Shown one piece after another: positions 48,959 through 59,822 of a stretch of DNA of 64,000 nucleotides. A model generated the notes under the pieces. It was not told where the DNA came from and did no database searches. It saw only the letters and a list, made by a program, of their open reading frames with translations. The position numbers and the translations under genes are program-made. Source of the DNA: Paramecium pentaurelia (taxonomy: Eukaryota > Ciliophora > Oligohymenophorea > Peniculida > Parameciidae); NCBI GenBank assembly GCA_905183005.1, contig CAJJDO010000100.1, forward strand, positions 323,173 to 387,172. Direction: 5' to 3'. Position 1 is the first letter of the stretch; each line of letters starts with the position of its first letter.

Positions 48959-50051
48959 TCAAAAATTTGAAAATAGTTTTTAAAAGAATTTATGTTCTAG
49001 AATTTATTTGCAATTAATTCTATGATGATGATCTATTTAAAACATCATATTAAGAAGATCAAGAAGATCTTGATCATCTATAATTTGATGTAATTATTTT
49101 TAAGGCTAGGCTTTTGGTAAAGAATTAAATCTGGTTTTAAATTTGGAACGTTGTTTCATGTACTAGGGTATTGGTCCAAAAATAGATTGTATAATAGCCA
49201 AATGCATTAAATCGTTATTGCCTACTTTAATAAAAACTCTTCCTATATTGAGGTTTGTTTTTTGTATATACCAGTGTATAATTCTACAATAAGGCAAGCC
49301 AGACTCCAAATGTCACTTGAGGTATCCCAGGTGTCGCATCGCATGATCACTTCAGGTGCTCTGTATTATCTAGTATTGATGACTGTACTATGATGTTCAT
49401 TGGCTTAAGTGGCACCTCCCATGTCTATTAGTTTAACTAAATTTCTTAGTCATTTAATTGATCTGGGTACTTTTGTTGATTAGCAAAAACAATGTTTTCA
49501 GGCTTTAGATCGGTATGTGTGATTCCAAGGGAATGCATAAACATTAATGAAGTAGTAACTTATTTAAAGATTGATTGGATTTCCTTTATATTGAGTGAAT
49601 GTGATTGGATATAATCATGGAGATTTATGTCAAGCTGTTTAAATTGTTGAATATGCTACCCTTTCAAGTAAAATACAATGATAGTCCTACCAAGTAAAGT
49701 AATCATAGAATTTGACAATACCCGCCTCACCGAAGGGGTCAAGTAACTAGATTTTTCTTAAGACATCCACTTCTGTATGATCAGTTTCGCTCAAGATCTG
49801 AATATTAATCTAATAACTTTCACAGCATATGGGATTCCCTTTTCGTCAATCACTTCCAAAACCATTCCGAATGTGCCCGAACATAAATATTTCGTTATCA
49901 CATATTTGTCAATTTTGTCTCCGATTTCATAATGGAAATGGCATCCACTACTAGATGAACTGCCTGATGAGCTACTGCTACTTGATGAACTAGAAGAAGA
50001 AGAGCTGCTGCTACTCCCACTGCTACTACTATCGGTAGTTGATCTAGCCAT
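48959..50051 (-). pseudogene. LAMMER/CLK-type kinase with poly-Ser N-terminus and two compensating frame breaks
   Basis: N-terminus is MARSTTD then about 30 Ser with a few Gly, then HYEIGDKIDKYVI, SGTFGMVLEVIDEKGIPYAVK, catalytic GITHTDLKPENIVF, IDMGGAT, and the LAMMER-family signature ANEHHSTVINTRQYRAPEVI, DIWSLACLIVEL, and IIQSIFGPIPQYM. CLK kinases phosphorylate SR splicing factors. A 20-nt interval 49798-49817 (GTT...CAG) must be skipped; a 29-nt intron lies near 49249-49277. One base too many near 49650 and one too few near 49450 put the HRD-equivalent region in a different frame from its flanks, net zero. Decay or sequencing errors; classification is firm, integrity is not. Confidence 0.7.
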
Positions 50052-50190
50052 CAATCTACTTTTTAAATTGCTTAAATCACTTTAGTTTGGAAGTATCACG
50101 ACTTCTACTTCTGATTTTATAGTGCATTGTCTATGGCTCTGGTGTTTACATTCTTATTTATTTAATATTTTTATTAATGATTTAATGAAA

Positions 50191-50525
50191 TCAAACATTA
50201 AGTTTAATACTAGACATCGACTATCTGACAGTTGAACCTGAACTTTTTACAATTAATTTAGTTACTGTATTATTTGTAGTTATAATCTCTAAAATATCTT
50301 ATTTACATATCTTTTAATTTTTCAAAGCTTCTAGTTCAATTTCAGTATTCATTAATTTCTCTTAAGTCTCACTATAATCATGATTTATTTCTTGAAACCT
50401 TCTCTTCCAAACTTCAGTTTCATTGTTTACTTCTGTAATTCTTTATGTTATTACTTCATATGAGTTTACTCAATTAAAAATTTTAATCTTTCATTCTCGT
50501 TTTCTATTAAATTAAAATTTAACAT
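50191..50525 (-). CDS. Possible short coiled-coil protein, poorly resolved
   Basis: Charged helical sequence from MLNFNLIENENERLKFLIEQ to WKRRFQEINHDYSETQEKLM, NTEIELEALKNQKIC and an end SMSSIKLNV at TGA 50191. The two halves lie in different frames and I could not find a splice joining them near 50440-50470, so the model is incomplete. It would start about 60 bp from the divergent 50588 gene. Confidence 0.35.
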
Positions 50526-50587
50526 TTACTCTTGTATTATCAATTTCCTTAAATATTTATACTTATTTCTTCTTTTCTAATTCTTAA

Positions 50588-51242
50588 ATGAGTGATTATA
50601 AATAGAGAACTTAAGGTGTTTCAATTTCATCTCTTGATACTACTACTAATCCTACTATTATTTATTATTATGGACCACAAAATGATTAACCACAAGGAGT
50701 ACATTATTATTAAGTCTAACCTCAACCTTCAAATAAAATAGATTATCCAGAATTTATTAAGTTTACAATTAATAATTCTTATTTAACACTTTGCTTGAGT
50801 AAGAATTTTATTTTCCTGTTTTATGGCAATAGTTATATATTTCTGGTCTAGTTGATCTAGTAAATTTTGTTGTCTTCAATTAAACAACAGTTATAGTACA
50901 TATTCTGCTGATGGAATAGTTACTTATTTCCTTTCTTTTAAAAATGATTCTGGTCTTATTATTTTTTAATAACTCATATATTAAAATAGTATTTCTTAAA
51001 ATAATTATGAATAAAGTGGGATCTGTATGTGTTCTTTACGTTTAAGATACTAAAATAATAGAATCCACCTGATTTTCCTTTCTTATGTAATAATCGAATA
51101 GTTTTTGTAGCTAAAACAAAAAAGTAAGATCAAAGATAAAAGTAAAAGTAAAATATTATACCAAATAAAATAACAATCAATAATATTAAGAATAAAGAAA
51201 AAATAAATAAAAATAATAATAAAGATAGGCATTTTTAGATGA
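50588..51242 (+). CDS. Possible membrane-associated hypothetical protein, exon structure uncertain
   Basis: MSDYKQRTQGVSISSLDTTT begins a polar Pro/Gln/Tyr-rich segment (YYYGPQNDQPQGVHYYQV), then FIKFTINNSYLTLCLSKNFI. A 37-nt intron (GTAAATTT...TTATAG, near 50853-50889) would join QLIY to TYSADGIVTYFLSFKNDSGL; after that several frames compete, including one with NPPDFPFLCNNRIVFVAK and a Lys-rich end to 51274. The stop given is for the simplest continuation. Not recognised. Confidence 0.35.
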
Positions 51243-51365
51243 AACTACTTCGAAGAATGTAAAAGTTTAGATGATGATATAGTTAAATATATATAAAAAT
51301 CATAGATTAATTAGTTATGAATTTAAGTAATACATACATGAGATAAGAAATATAATTATTTATAA
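51243..51365. other. Spacer upstream of strumpellin
   Basis: Short AT-rich spacer holding the presumed promoter of the strumpellin gene; the preceding gene's 3' end may extend into it. Confidence 0.4.
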
Positions 51366-54300
51366 ATGGATTTCTTATCACCTGATAATGCTTGTGGACA
51401 AAGTCTTTTGATTCTAGTTGCAAGAGGAAGTGCCATTTTAGCTGAAATTTAAAGACTATCAGAAAACATACCCAAGATTATTACTAGCAAAGCATAAGAA
51501 TATAAAAAATATGAGAAAATATTATTTGACTTTGAATACTTAAAAAACATTGATGTTCTTGAAGATGAGATCTAAAGAAACTAAGTATGATATAATTTAA
51601 AGTAGGAAATAAATGAATTGGATGAAAATTTTAAGAAATCGTATTTACCATTAGTAGAAAGATTTTATAGATTATTTGAAAGCATTTATTTGTATTATTC
51701 TGATTTGATGGCGTTTATATAAGAGTTAGAGGAAGCTGTTTTTATGCAATATTCTGTTGAGACTGTATTGTAAGATCCAGAAGGAAAAAGATTATTTGCG
51801 GAATCATTTTATTTATATGGATGCATGCTTTTATTAATGGATATCTTAATTCCCGGAAAGGCTAGAGAAAAATTAATTATTTCTTATTATAGATATAAGG
51901 GAGGTTAAACAGCAATTGAGTTCATTAATGAAGTAACAAAATTGTGTGCTGAAACTGGGTATTAAAAAAATGGGGCTCGTCCTGCCTTTTATCCTGAAGA
52001 ATATATGGCTAGATTTTAATTACCAGAGAAATTGATAACAGAAGTTATTAATTCTATCAAAGATGAAGATATCTATAAATATACTAGCATTTATCCATCA
52101 GCTGATCATAGATCAATTGCTTTATCAGTATAAGGATCAATGTTGTATGTTTTATTGTTTTTTACTCCAACTATTTTAAATAATAAAAAGGTATCAAAAA
52201 ATTATAAGAATTTAGGCTAAAATGAGAGAAATTGTAGACAAGCATTTTTATGATTAATGGGTGATATCATTTTATTTGGGTTACTTTGTTGATTTATCTG
52301 AATAATGGAATTCATATCCTGCAGCTAGAGAAGCAATAAAAAACACAATTAATTTCGATTATATTTAAGAATTAGGAACATTTTATCAAACAAAACTTAA
52401 AGAATAAATAAATAAAGTTTAAGAGTACCTTTATGAAGGATAAATGACATAAGAATTTGTTTTAGATAAAATATCATCTTTAATGAATTGTGTTAGAGAA
52501 AGTAATATAGCTATTAGATGGATTTTACTTCATTCTAATACAAGTATTTCAAAAGCAAAAGATATATTCAATAAAATTGATAAATAGGAAGTTTTGTAGT
52601 TACTTTTATAGAGTTCAAAATTTGAAAATCGTTTATTGAAAGCAATTAAAGCAATTATTGATAATAAACAATAATATTGGGATGAAGATAAAGTAAAATG
52701 TGTTGAGAGAATGCAAGAATTAGCTGATTATTTTAGTGGAAAAGCTTTGGGAAAAGTTAAAGCTGATGAATCTTATATGCAATGGTTTACTGAAATGGGC
52801 AATTAAATATAATCTTTAAATTATAGTGATAGTACTCATGCTGGAAGAAAAATTTAAAGATTAATTTAAGCATTAGAAGATATTGAATAATATCCATAAA
52901 TTTCAACATCTATATAAGTTAAACATTATTTGAATGAAACCAGAAAAGATTTAACACATATGGTCAAAATTGTTCATATTAAAAGTACTCTACCTTCACA
53001 TATTTCATATATTGCAGATTTCAGTTATTCATGGTAATGTTTAAAAGGATATAAAGATTTGATGTAAGCTAAAGTTTAGAGTAATCCACATTCTGCTCTC
53101 AGTCTAAAAACTACTTTCTAGAAGTTATCTTCTATTTTAAATACTCCTACTATTCGTATTATCTAAGCTGGAAGTCCAGATTTAAATAGTGTTACAAAAT
53201 ACTATTCTGGAGAACTAGTCAAATTTGTTAAGGAAGTTCTTTAAATTATACCTATTTAAGTTTTCGAAGTACTTTAAGATATTATTACATTAATTACATC
53301 TGTATTAAAACCACTTCCTTCAAGGATTAATAAAATAGAATTGAAAGATTATGCTTAATATGAAGATAGAACTCAAATTGCTAAATTAACTAATTCAATT
53401 TCTGTCTTTACAGAATCTATTTTAACAGTTGATCCATATTTGTTAGGATCCATAGAAGTAAATCCTAGAGAAATGCTTGATTAAGGTATTAGAAAAGAAT
53501 TAATGGCTTTAATTCATAAGATTCTTGATTCTTAATTAATATTCCCAAAAAAAGATGTTTCAGATTTCCAAACAAAATTATCAAAATTAGGTGAGGAAAT
53601 AAATGGTTTCAAATTAGCCATGGAACAAATTCAAGATTTTGTTAATGCATAAGGATTAAAAATGTTTACTGAAGAGTTTAATAGATTGATAGAATGTTAT
53701 ACTTCTATGGAACTTAAAGGTTTAATAACTGGAAATAAAGAATATGAAGAATTAAGTTATGATGAAGATATTCCAATGCCAGATGAAAAAAGTAAATAAT
53801 ATGGTGCTATTAATTTTATTGGAAGATTATTAAATTAAATCATATTAATTACAAATCCTAAAGAAATAGTATTTGTAGAATCAACTTTAGGTTTTTATGA
53901 TAGTAATGGAAGAGATGTATTGAATTTAAAAACTATTGGATTAATATTAAAATGTATAGGTGTTAGTGGATTAAATGGAATTGATTTACTTATTAGTTAA
54001 CATTTATCAAAAACAGTTAAAGATATTGTAAAAATATTAAAGACTGAATTAAATCAAGAAAATAGAAATATTATTGATACTTTAATTAAACAAGTTAGAT
54101 TATTTACAAATTATGATGAAAACTATGATAAGGTTTATAAATAATTGACAAAATAATTTAGACCTCTTATTTCTAAAATACTCTATCCTCTCTAATAGAT
54201 TGGATAATTTATAAATTTAAGAAAACTTATTTGTTTGGTTTTATAAATGAAAGCGAAAGTAGGTTCAACCAAATTATTCTTATGTTTAGAAACCTTAAAT

Positions 54301-54941
54301 AATACTATAATTAATGATTTTATAAATAGATAATACGATTCCACTATGGAATCAGATATAAAAACTTAAATGGAAAATAATTTACTCTTTGATCTAACAA
54401 AATTATTTAATTATGTTGGATTATCTGATCCAATTAGAAAAATATATGCTTTATGTGAAATGCCTGAGTATTAATTTATATAATATTTTTTAGACATACT
54501 CCATTAATTTTAGCTTTAGTGATTTTGCATTAATTGCCATTAATGGATTTTGATTAAAAATTAAATTGTCTTGTGAAGAAAGCAAAAGATAACTAATTAT
54601 AATATGAACCAAATTGTTTATTAATGGGAATCGTTGGATTTTTAAATCAGTTTAATTAATTACATTCATCTCTATTTGTTTCATATTTAGGGTAGAGATT
54701 ATAATAAAATATATAGATTTTACATAAAATCAACTATCTTCTTTATGTTGCAATCTAAAGAATTATAAAAATAACCAGAAATTCTTGGAGATTTCTTTAT
54801 GTTGCTTACAGTAATTGAAGAGATTTTCAGAATCAGAGAAGAAAACTATGAAGTAAATATTTTAATTTAAATTAGAATTTTAAATAATTAATTCCTTTTG
54901 GATTATTTAACTATTTGAAGAGAGAGATGATAAAATGGTGA
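51366..54941 (+). CDS. WASHC5: Strumpellin, WASH complex subunit 5, ~1,150 aa
   Basis: Subunit of the WASH complex, which drives Arp2/3 actin assembly on endosomes. Begins MDFLSPDNACGQSLLILVAR, GSAILAEIQRLSENIP, as strumpellin does, and matches the family throughout: YLYGCMLLLMDILIPGKARE, FYPEEYMARF, TSIYPSADHRSIALS, AMLY-equivalent region, GAGRKIQ-like DSTHAGRKIQRLIQALEDI, SPDLNSVTKYYSGELVKFVK, DYAQYEDRTQIAKLTNSISV, DGIRKEL-equivalent QGIRKELMALI, FIGRLLNQIILITNPKE, GVSGLNGIDLLISQ. Several introns; one of 21 nt near 51587-51607 and one of 23 nt near 54853-54875 are clear. The C-terminus ends YLKREMIKW. Length close to the family norm. Confidence 0.95.
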
Positions 54942-55042
54942 AAGAACAGTATTAAAACAACATAAATATTAAAATAAGGAATATTATTAATTATAATTGT
55001 ATTATTTTTTAAAAATTAAATTTTCTGAATAAACCTAAAGAA

Positions 55043-55818
55043 ATGCAAAATAAAGAAAGCACTGAATAGTATAATTATTTACTAATATTAGTGATCACTT
55101 ATTTAAACTATTACTTATTGGTACTAGTGGAGTTGGAAAATCTTGCATGTTGATGAGATATGTCGATAATAATTTTACTAATAATTTTTATAACACAATA
55201 GGAGTAGATTTTGTAATTTATTATTTTAACAAGTAGAAAATCAAATCAATATTCTTAGAGAATAAAAATATAAAGTTATAGATTGTAAAAATATATTTCA
55301 TATTCTTAGTGGGATACAGCAGGTTAAGACAGATTCAGAACAATCACATGTAGTTATTATCGGTAAAGAATATGTTGAAAATAGTGGAGCACATGGAATA
55401 ATTATTGTTTATGATATAACAGATAGAGAATCATTTGACTCTGTAAAAATGTGGATGTCTGAAATTGATAAGTATACTTATTAAATTAACATAGGTATGC
55501 TTAAGAAGATGTGATAAGAATGCTAGTTGGAAACAAGTGTGATGTAGAAGACAAAAGGGCTGTATCATATGAAGAAGGTGAAGCTTTAGGTACATTATAT
55601 TATTAATTTAAGCTAAACAATTGAAATTACAATTTATAGAAACATCTGCTAAATTGTCAACCAATATTGAATAATCCTTTTTGACAATTGCAAAAAATGT
55701 TCTAGAAAAAAGTTAAAATTCTATAAAAGCAGAATCAGGCTAAAATATGAAAATAGGATAGATTACATCAACTTAGGTAATTGGAAATACAAATAAAAAA
55801 AGTTCACAATGTTGTTGA
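55043..55818 (+). CDS. Rab1/8-like small GTPase, 211 aa
   Basis: P-loop GTSGVGKSCMLMRY, switch I NNFYNTIGVDFKIKS, switch II IWDTAGQDRFRTITCSYYRG, VYDITDRESF, NKCD, ETSAK, and a double-Cys C-terminus SSQCC for geranylgeranylation. The RabF motifs (IGVDFK, WDTAGQDRF) place it with Rab1/8/10-type GTPases of the secretory pathway. Six introns of 22-25 nt; the last, 55590-55612, ends in AAG, and splicing there is required for EGEALAKQLKLQFIETSAK. Spliced length is a multiple of three. Confidence 0.95.
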
Positions 55819-55846
55819 ATTATAATTATTAAAATTAAACACGATT

Positions 55847-57959
55847 ATGTTTGAAATTCGTTTATTACCTTTTTTACTTGTCTTCACTTGGGCAATAATT
55901 GTAGAAAGACCTATTACATAAATATCATGGTGTGGAGCTTCTATTATATATACTAGAGAAGATGAAACCATACCTTAATTTTAAGGTTTGGAAGAAGAAA
56001 AGACAATATTTTTTATTACAGAAGCTCACCATGTATATTAAAGTAATGGAACTGTTTGGAATTAAATTGAGGGTTTATTTGAAGATATTTAGATTTCTCC
56101 TGCAGATTCACGTGTCATATTTTTATTTGGTCAAAATGGTTAGAAAAGCTATAGAACAAATGATTGTGGTGAAAATTTTGAAGAAATTGATACTGATGGA
56201 TTTTATGGATTTAGATTAAATAAAATGAGTTGGAAATGGATGCTAGCATTTAAAAAATAATAATGTGATAATTTTGATATGGATTGTAAAGAACCATATA
56301 ATAATTAATTGTTTTATTCTGAAGATGGAGCAAAGACTTGGTTACCATCATTTAAGAATTGTAGAGAAGCAGCATGGGATAAAATCATAGAAGACATTAC
56401 AGTTCCAGATGAAAGATCTATTGTATTATTTTCATATGAAAATCAAACATAATTGATCTACTCTGATGATTTTGCTAATTATCATACTTTAATGATTGGT
56501 GCTTAAGGTTACTATTAAACTTCTAAATATCTTTTTGTTTTAACCTCTTCAAGTAATGGAGGATATGAATTACATTATGGACATTCTAAATTAGAAGAAT
56601 TTTAAGAGAAATTAGTAGAGTTGCCATTATAAATTTTAAAAGAGTATTCTTATACTGTCTTAGATACTGAAAATGGTAGAATATACTTATCTGTTTCCCA
56701 TTATTAATAAGAATAATCAATAACTAATGTTTATATTAGTAATTAAATAGGATAAGATTTTTAAATTGTATTAACAAATAATGTTAGATCAACTTAAGAT
56801 GGAAATTGTGATTTTGAAAAACTTTTAGGTTTAACTTCAACTTATGTTGCTAATACATATGATTAAAGAGATTAAGAAGATAAATCAACAGTAATAAGTT
56901 TTAATGGAGGAAAGAAATGGGAATCAATTAAGGCTCCTAAATATGATTCAGAAGGGAACATTATTGAATGTGGAGGAGAATGTTCTTTGCATTTTGTTGG
57001 AAGAACTGAATCATATAGATAAACTATTTATACAGTAGATTAAGCACCAGGAATTGTTTTAGGTGTTGGAAATGTTGGATTATTTATAACATAAGAATAA
57101 AATACATATATGTCAGCAGATGGTGGATAGAATTGGATTGAAGTAAGAAAAGGATCTCATGTCTTTGAAATATCAGATTTTGGAGGAGTTATTGTTATGG
57201 CAAAAGATTATGAACCCACTAATGAAATTATTTATTCTATTGATTATGGGAAGACATGGAAAACAAAAATCATTTATGATGATTTATTCATGGCATAAAA
57301 TTTAGTTACTGAAGCATCTGGAACAGTTAGATATTTTCTTATCTATGGTAAAACAGATAAAGGGGAAGGCATAATTTTAAAATTAGATTTTAGTGATATA
57401 TTTTCAAGAGAATGTAAATCAAATTTAGATTATGATATTTGGAATTCTAAATGTATTGATGGATCTTAAACGAAATACTATAGGAAAAAAGAAAATTCAG
57501 AATGTTTTAATCCAAAATAGATGATAACCAAAAAAATAATAGAACCTTGTCCTTGTAAAAGAGAAGATTGGATATGTGCCTAAGGCTATACTAGTTAATT
57601 AGAAGGTGGAGATTGTTTACCTATTGTAAATATTTCTGATTATTGTGAACCAGGAAAAACATTTTTCAAAACATAAGGATACATAAAATTAACATAATGT
57701 GTAGGAGGGTAAATTATTATATAATTAAAAAAGTTTAGATTTAGGACCTATTGAAACTTAATGTCCAATATCTTTTAATTGGAATGACATCCTTTTATAT
57801 TTAATAATAATTGCATTTTTGGTTTTTGTGATTTTAATAGGTTATGTAATATTAAAAAGAGTATTGACATCTGGTTAAAAAGATTAAAATATAAATATCA
57901 ATAAATATAATTAAATGGAGTTTTAGGAAGAGGATGATGATGAAGATTAATAATTATGA
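55847..57959 (+). CDS. Vps10/sortilin-type sorting receptor, 695 aa
   Basis: Type I receptor that sorts soluble cargo in the Golgi-endosome system. Signal peptide MFEIRLLPFLLVFTWAIIVE; a Vps10 beta-propeller with BNR/Asp-box repeats (YSEDGAKTWLP, MSADGGQNWIEVRKGSHVFE, YSIDYGKTWKT, SFNGGKKWESIKAPKYDSEG); a Cys-rich 10CC-like module (CKREDWICAQGY, CLPIVNISDYCEPG); a membrane helix YLIIIAFLVFVILIGYVIL; an acidic tail EFQEEDDDEDQQL suited to adaptor binding. One 25-nt intron, 57709-57733, ending in AAG, gives a multiple-of-three length. In ciliates sortilins sort cargo to secretory granules such as mucocysts; that role here is inference. It follows the Rab by 28 bp. Confidence 0.93.
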
Positions 57960-57997
57960 GTTTATATGTTATTATCTTAGATATATATTGATAAATG

Positions 57998-59445
57998 TCA
58001 ATTTAAAATACGAGCTTTATCAAAATTATTTCTTAAACAAAGAACAGGATAAAGTTCAATATCATCTTTATCAAAGTATTAAAAAGAAATATTATATTTA
58101 AGATATTACTAAGTAGTGCAATTTTTTATGCTTACGAATTGGTCGTTGTAAAGCAATTCTAATTTTTGGCCAATAACGAAACCAAAATTTTTTTTTTTCC
58201 CGTTCTCCTCTTTATTGTCATCAATATATACTATGCCATTTGCACAAAATAAATAAGATTAATGATTAAATTTTGAAAAATCCTTTGGATTAAAAATATT
58301 TTATCTTTATGTAATTCCAACAGAGACATTAAAATCTGAGATATAAAGAAATTCAATTTCAATAGGTTTATTTTTTGAATTTTTAATAGCAATAAATCTG
58401 TCAAATTTTTTATTTTCATTTAAATTTAATTGCACAATTTTACCATTATTAATAACATCTATATCCTTATGTTTTAAATATTTAGAAAATTTAATTTATT
58501 ATTACAATTAAGATAATAAATTAACTTATTATGAAAGTTCTTCACAGAATGTATATAAACCTTTAATTTACCTTTACTAATCTGAGATAATTTATTTAAG
58601 AGTTTTAAAACATTTTGAAATTGTATGATCCTTTAAATCTTTCCTTTATATCTATTATTAACAATTCTCACATTCAATTTCTACTAATAAGCATGTTTAC
58701 TTGTGTTATATCATTAAAATTCTTTTAAGTTGTTCTTAACATCCTGAACATTTGATAATAACTTAAGGACATTCATTTTTATCATGTAATTCTAGATCTT
58801 TTAACTTTATATCAGATAAACATAATTAACATTTATACTATAAAAGATAATAAATATTATTGTTACAATATTTTCTGGACATGTATCTATATGATTTTTC
58901 ATAATTAGAATTGGAACTTCAGATGAGCATTTACCACATTGAACTTTTCTTTATAAACATTCATTTAATTCATGTTGTTCTAGTTGTTTTCTTAATATCT
59001 CCTATGAACACCATTTACATTATAAAAGTTTAAAAGGACAAATATTATCATGTTGATTCTTATCTTTTAAAAGAATATCCAAATTGCATCCTTCATATTC
59101 ACATTTTACTTATTTGAATTGACATGATTTAATGTGAAAGAAGTACTCAGAATATTTCAAAATTCCTAGACATCCATTTTATTTATAACAACAATAAACA
59201 TCAAGATCATTAAGCATATTCTTTAAAATACGTTAACCTTATTTTTCTTTAAGTTTATTGCAAACAGGACAACTTCGTGCTGATTGGTTCTAACTCCAAG
59301 TTGTTAAACAGGTTTAACAAAAATGATTTTCACAACTTTCACAACACATTGGATCAATGAATATTTCCAAACAAATCATACATTTGCAAAGCTCTTCGAT
59401 TTATGGACTTCTGTTAACTAACTAATCAAATCTTAATACTTACAT
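57998..59445 (-). CDS. RING plus TRAF-type zinc-finger protein with SPRY-like C-terminus, 472 aa
   Basis: Probable E3 ubiquitin ligase. RING at residues ~20-65: CKCMICLEIFIDPMCCESC, HFCQTCL, SCPVCNK. TRAF-type zinc fingers follow (YCCYKQNGCLG, HIKSCQFKQVKCEYEGCN, HDNICPFKLLQCKWC, HELNECLQRKVQCGKC, HIDTCPEN, KCQLCL, HDKNECPQVIIKCSGC). After a coiled-coil-like stretch the last ~150 residues resemble a SPRY/B30.2 fold (FGFVIGQKLELLYNDQFVSI, LYPVLCLRNNFDKARIL). One 29-nt intron near 58839-58867; spliced length is a multiple of three. Its start is 29 bp from the divergent COMMD gene. Confidence 0.88.
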
Positions 59446-59474
59446 AATATTAATTATAATTAATTACAATATTT

Positions 59475-59737
59475 ATGAGCGTATAAGAATTCATTGCCAA
59501 TAAGAAGATGTTAGATGTGGAATGGAGATTTTCAAGTTTATTCATTATATTATTGTAGTTGCTACTGCAAACAGTTCTAAAGAAAACTATAGTGATTGTT
59601 TCTTATAGCTCAAAATCAAAACAATTGATAAAAACATGATTGAAGAAACTACTCATTTTGAATTAACATTAGCATAATTTAATGAATTGTTTACTGAAAT
59701 TGAGAAGGTAAAGAATCTAATGAGTTTAATTAAATGA
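59475..59737 (+). CDS. COMM-domain protein, COMMD6-like, 79 aa
   Basis: Essentially only a COMM domain: MLDVEWRFS, then CFLQLKIKTIDKN, then EETTHFELTLAQFNELFTEI and EKVKNLMSLIK. This matches the D-x-x-W-x-x, L-x-L and F-E-[LM]-T-x-x-Q-F hallmarks; the lack of an N-terminal helical domain is as in COMMD6. COMMD proteins assemble in the Commander complex, which acts in endosomal recycling together with WASH, whose subunit strumpellin is encoded 8 kb away. A 23-nt intron at 59536-59558, starting with GTT, is needed; length then is a multiple of three. Confidence 0.85.
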
Positions 59738-59822
59738 AAAATATATTATTTATAGAATCCAATAATATTAAATGCATAATATAAATATAATTAATAACAA
59801 AAATTCCAAAAGAACATCTCAG

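Noticed and set aside
55932..56219. 95-codon plus-strand frame ending LILMDFMDLD
   Set aside because: Out-of-frame shadow inside the sortilin gene, whose frame is continuous and rich in Vps10 motifs.
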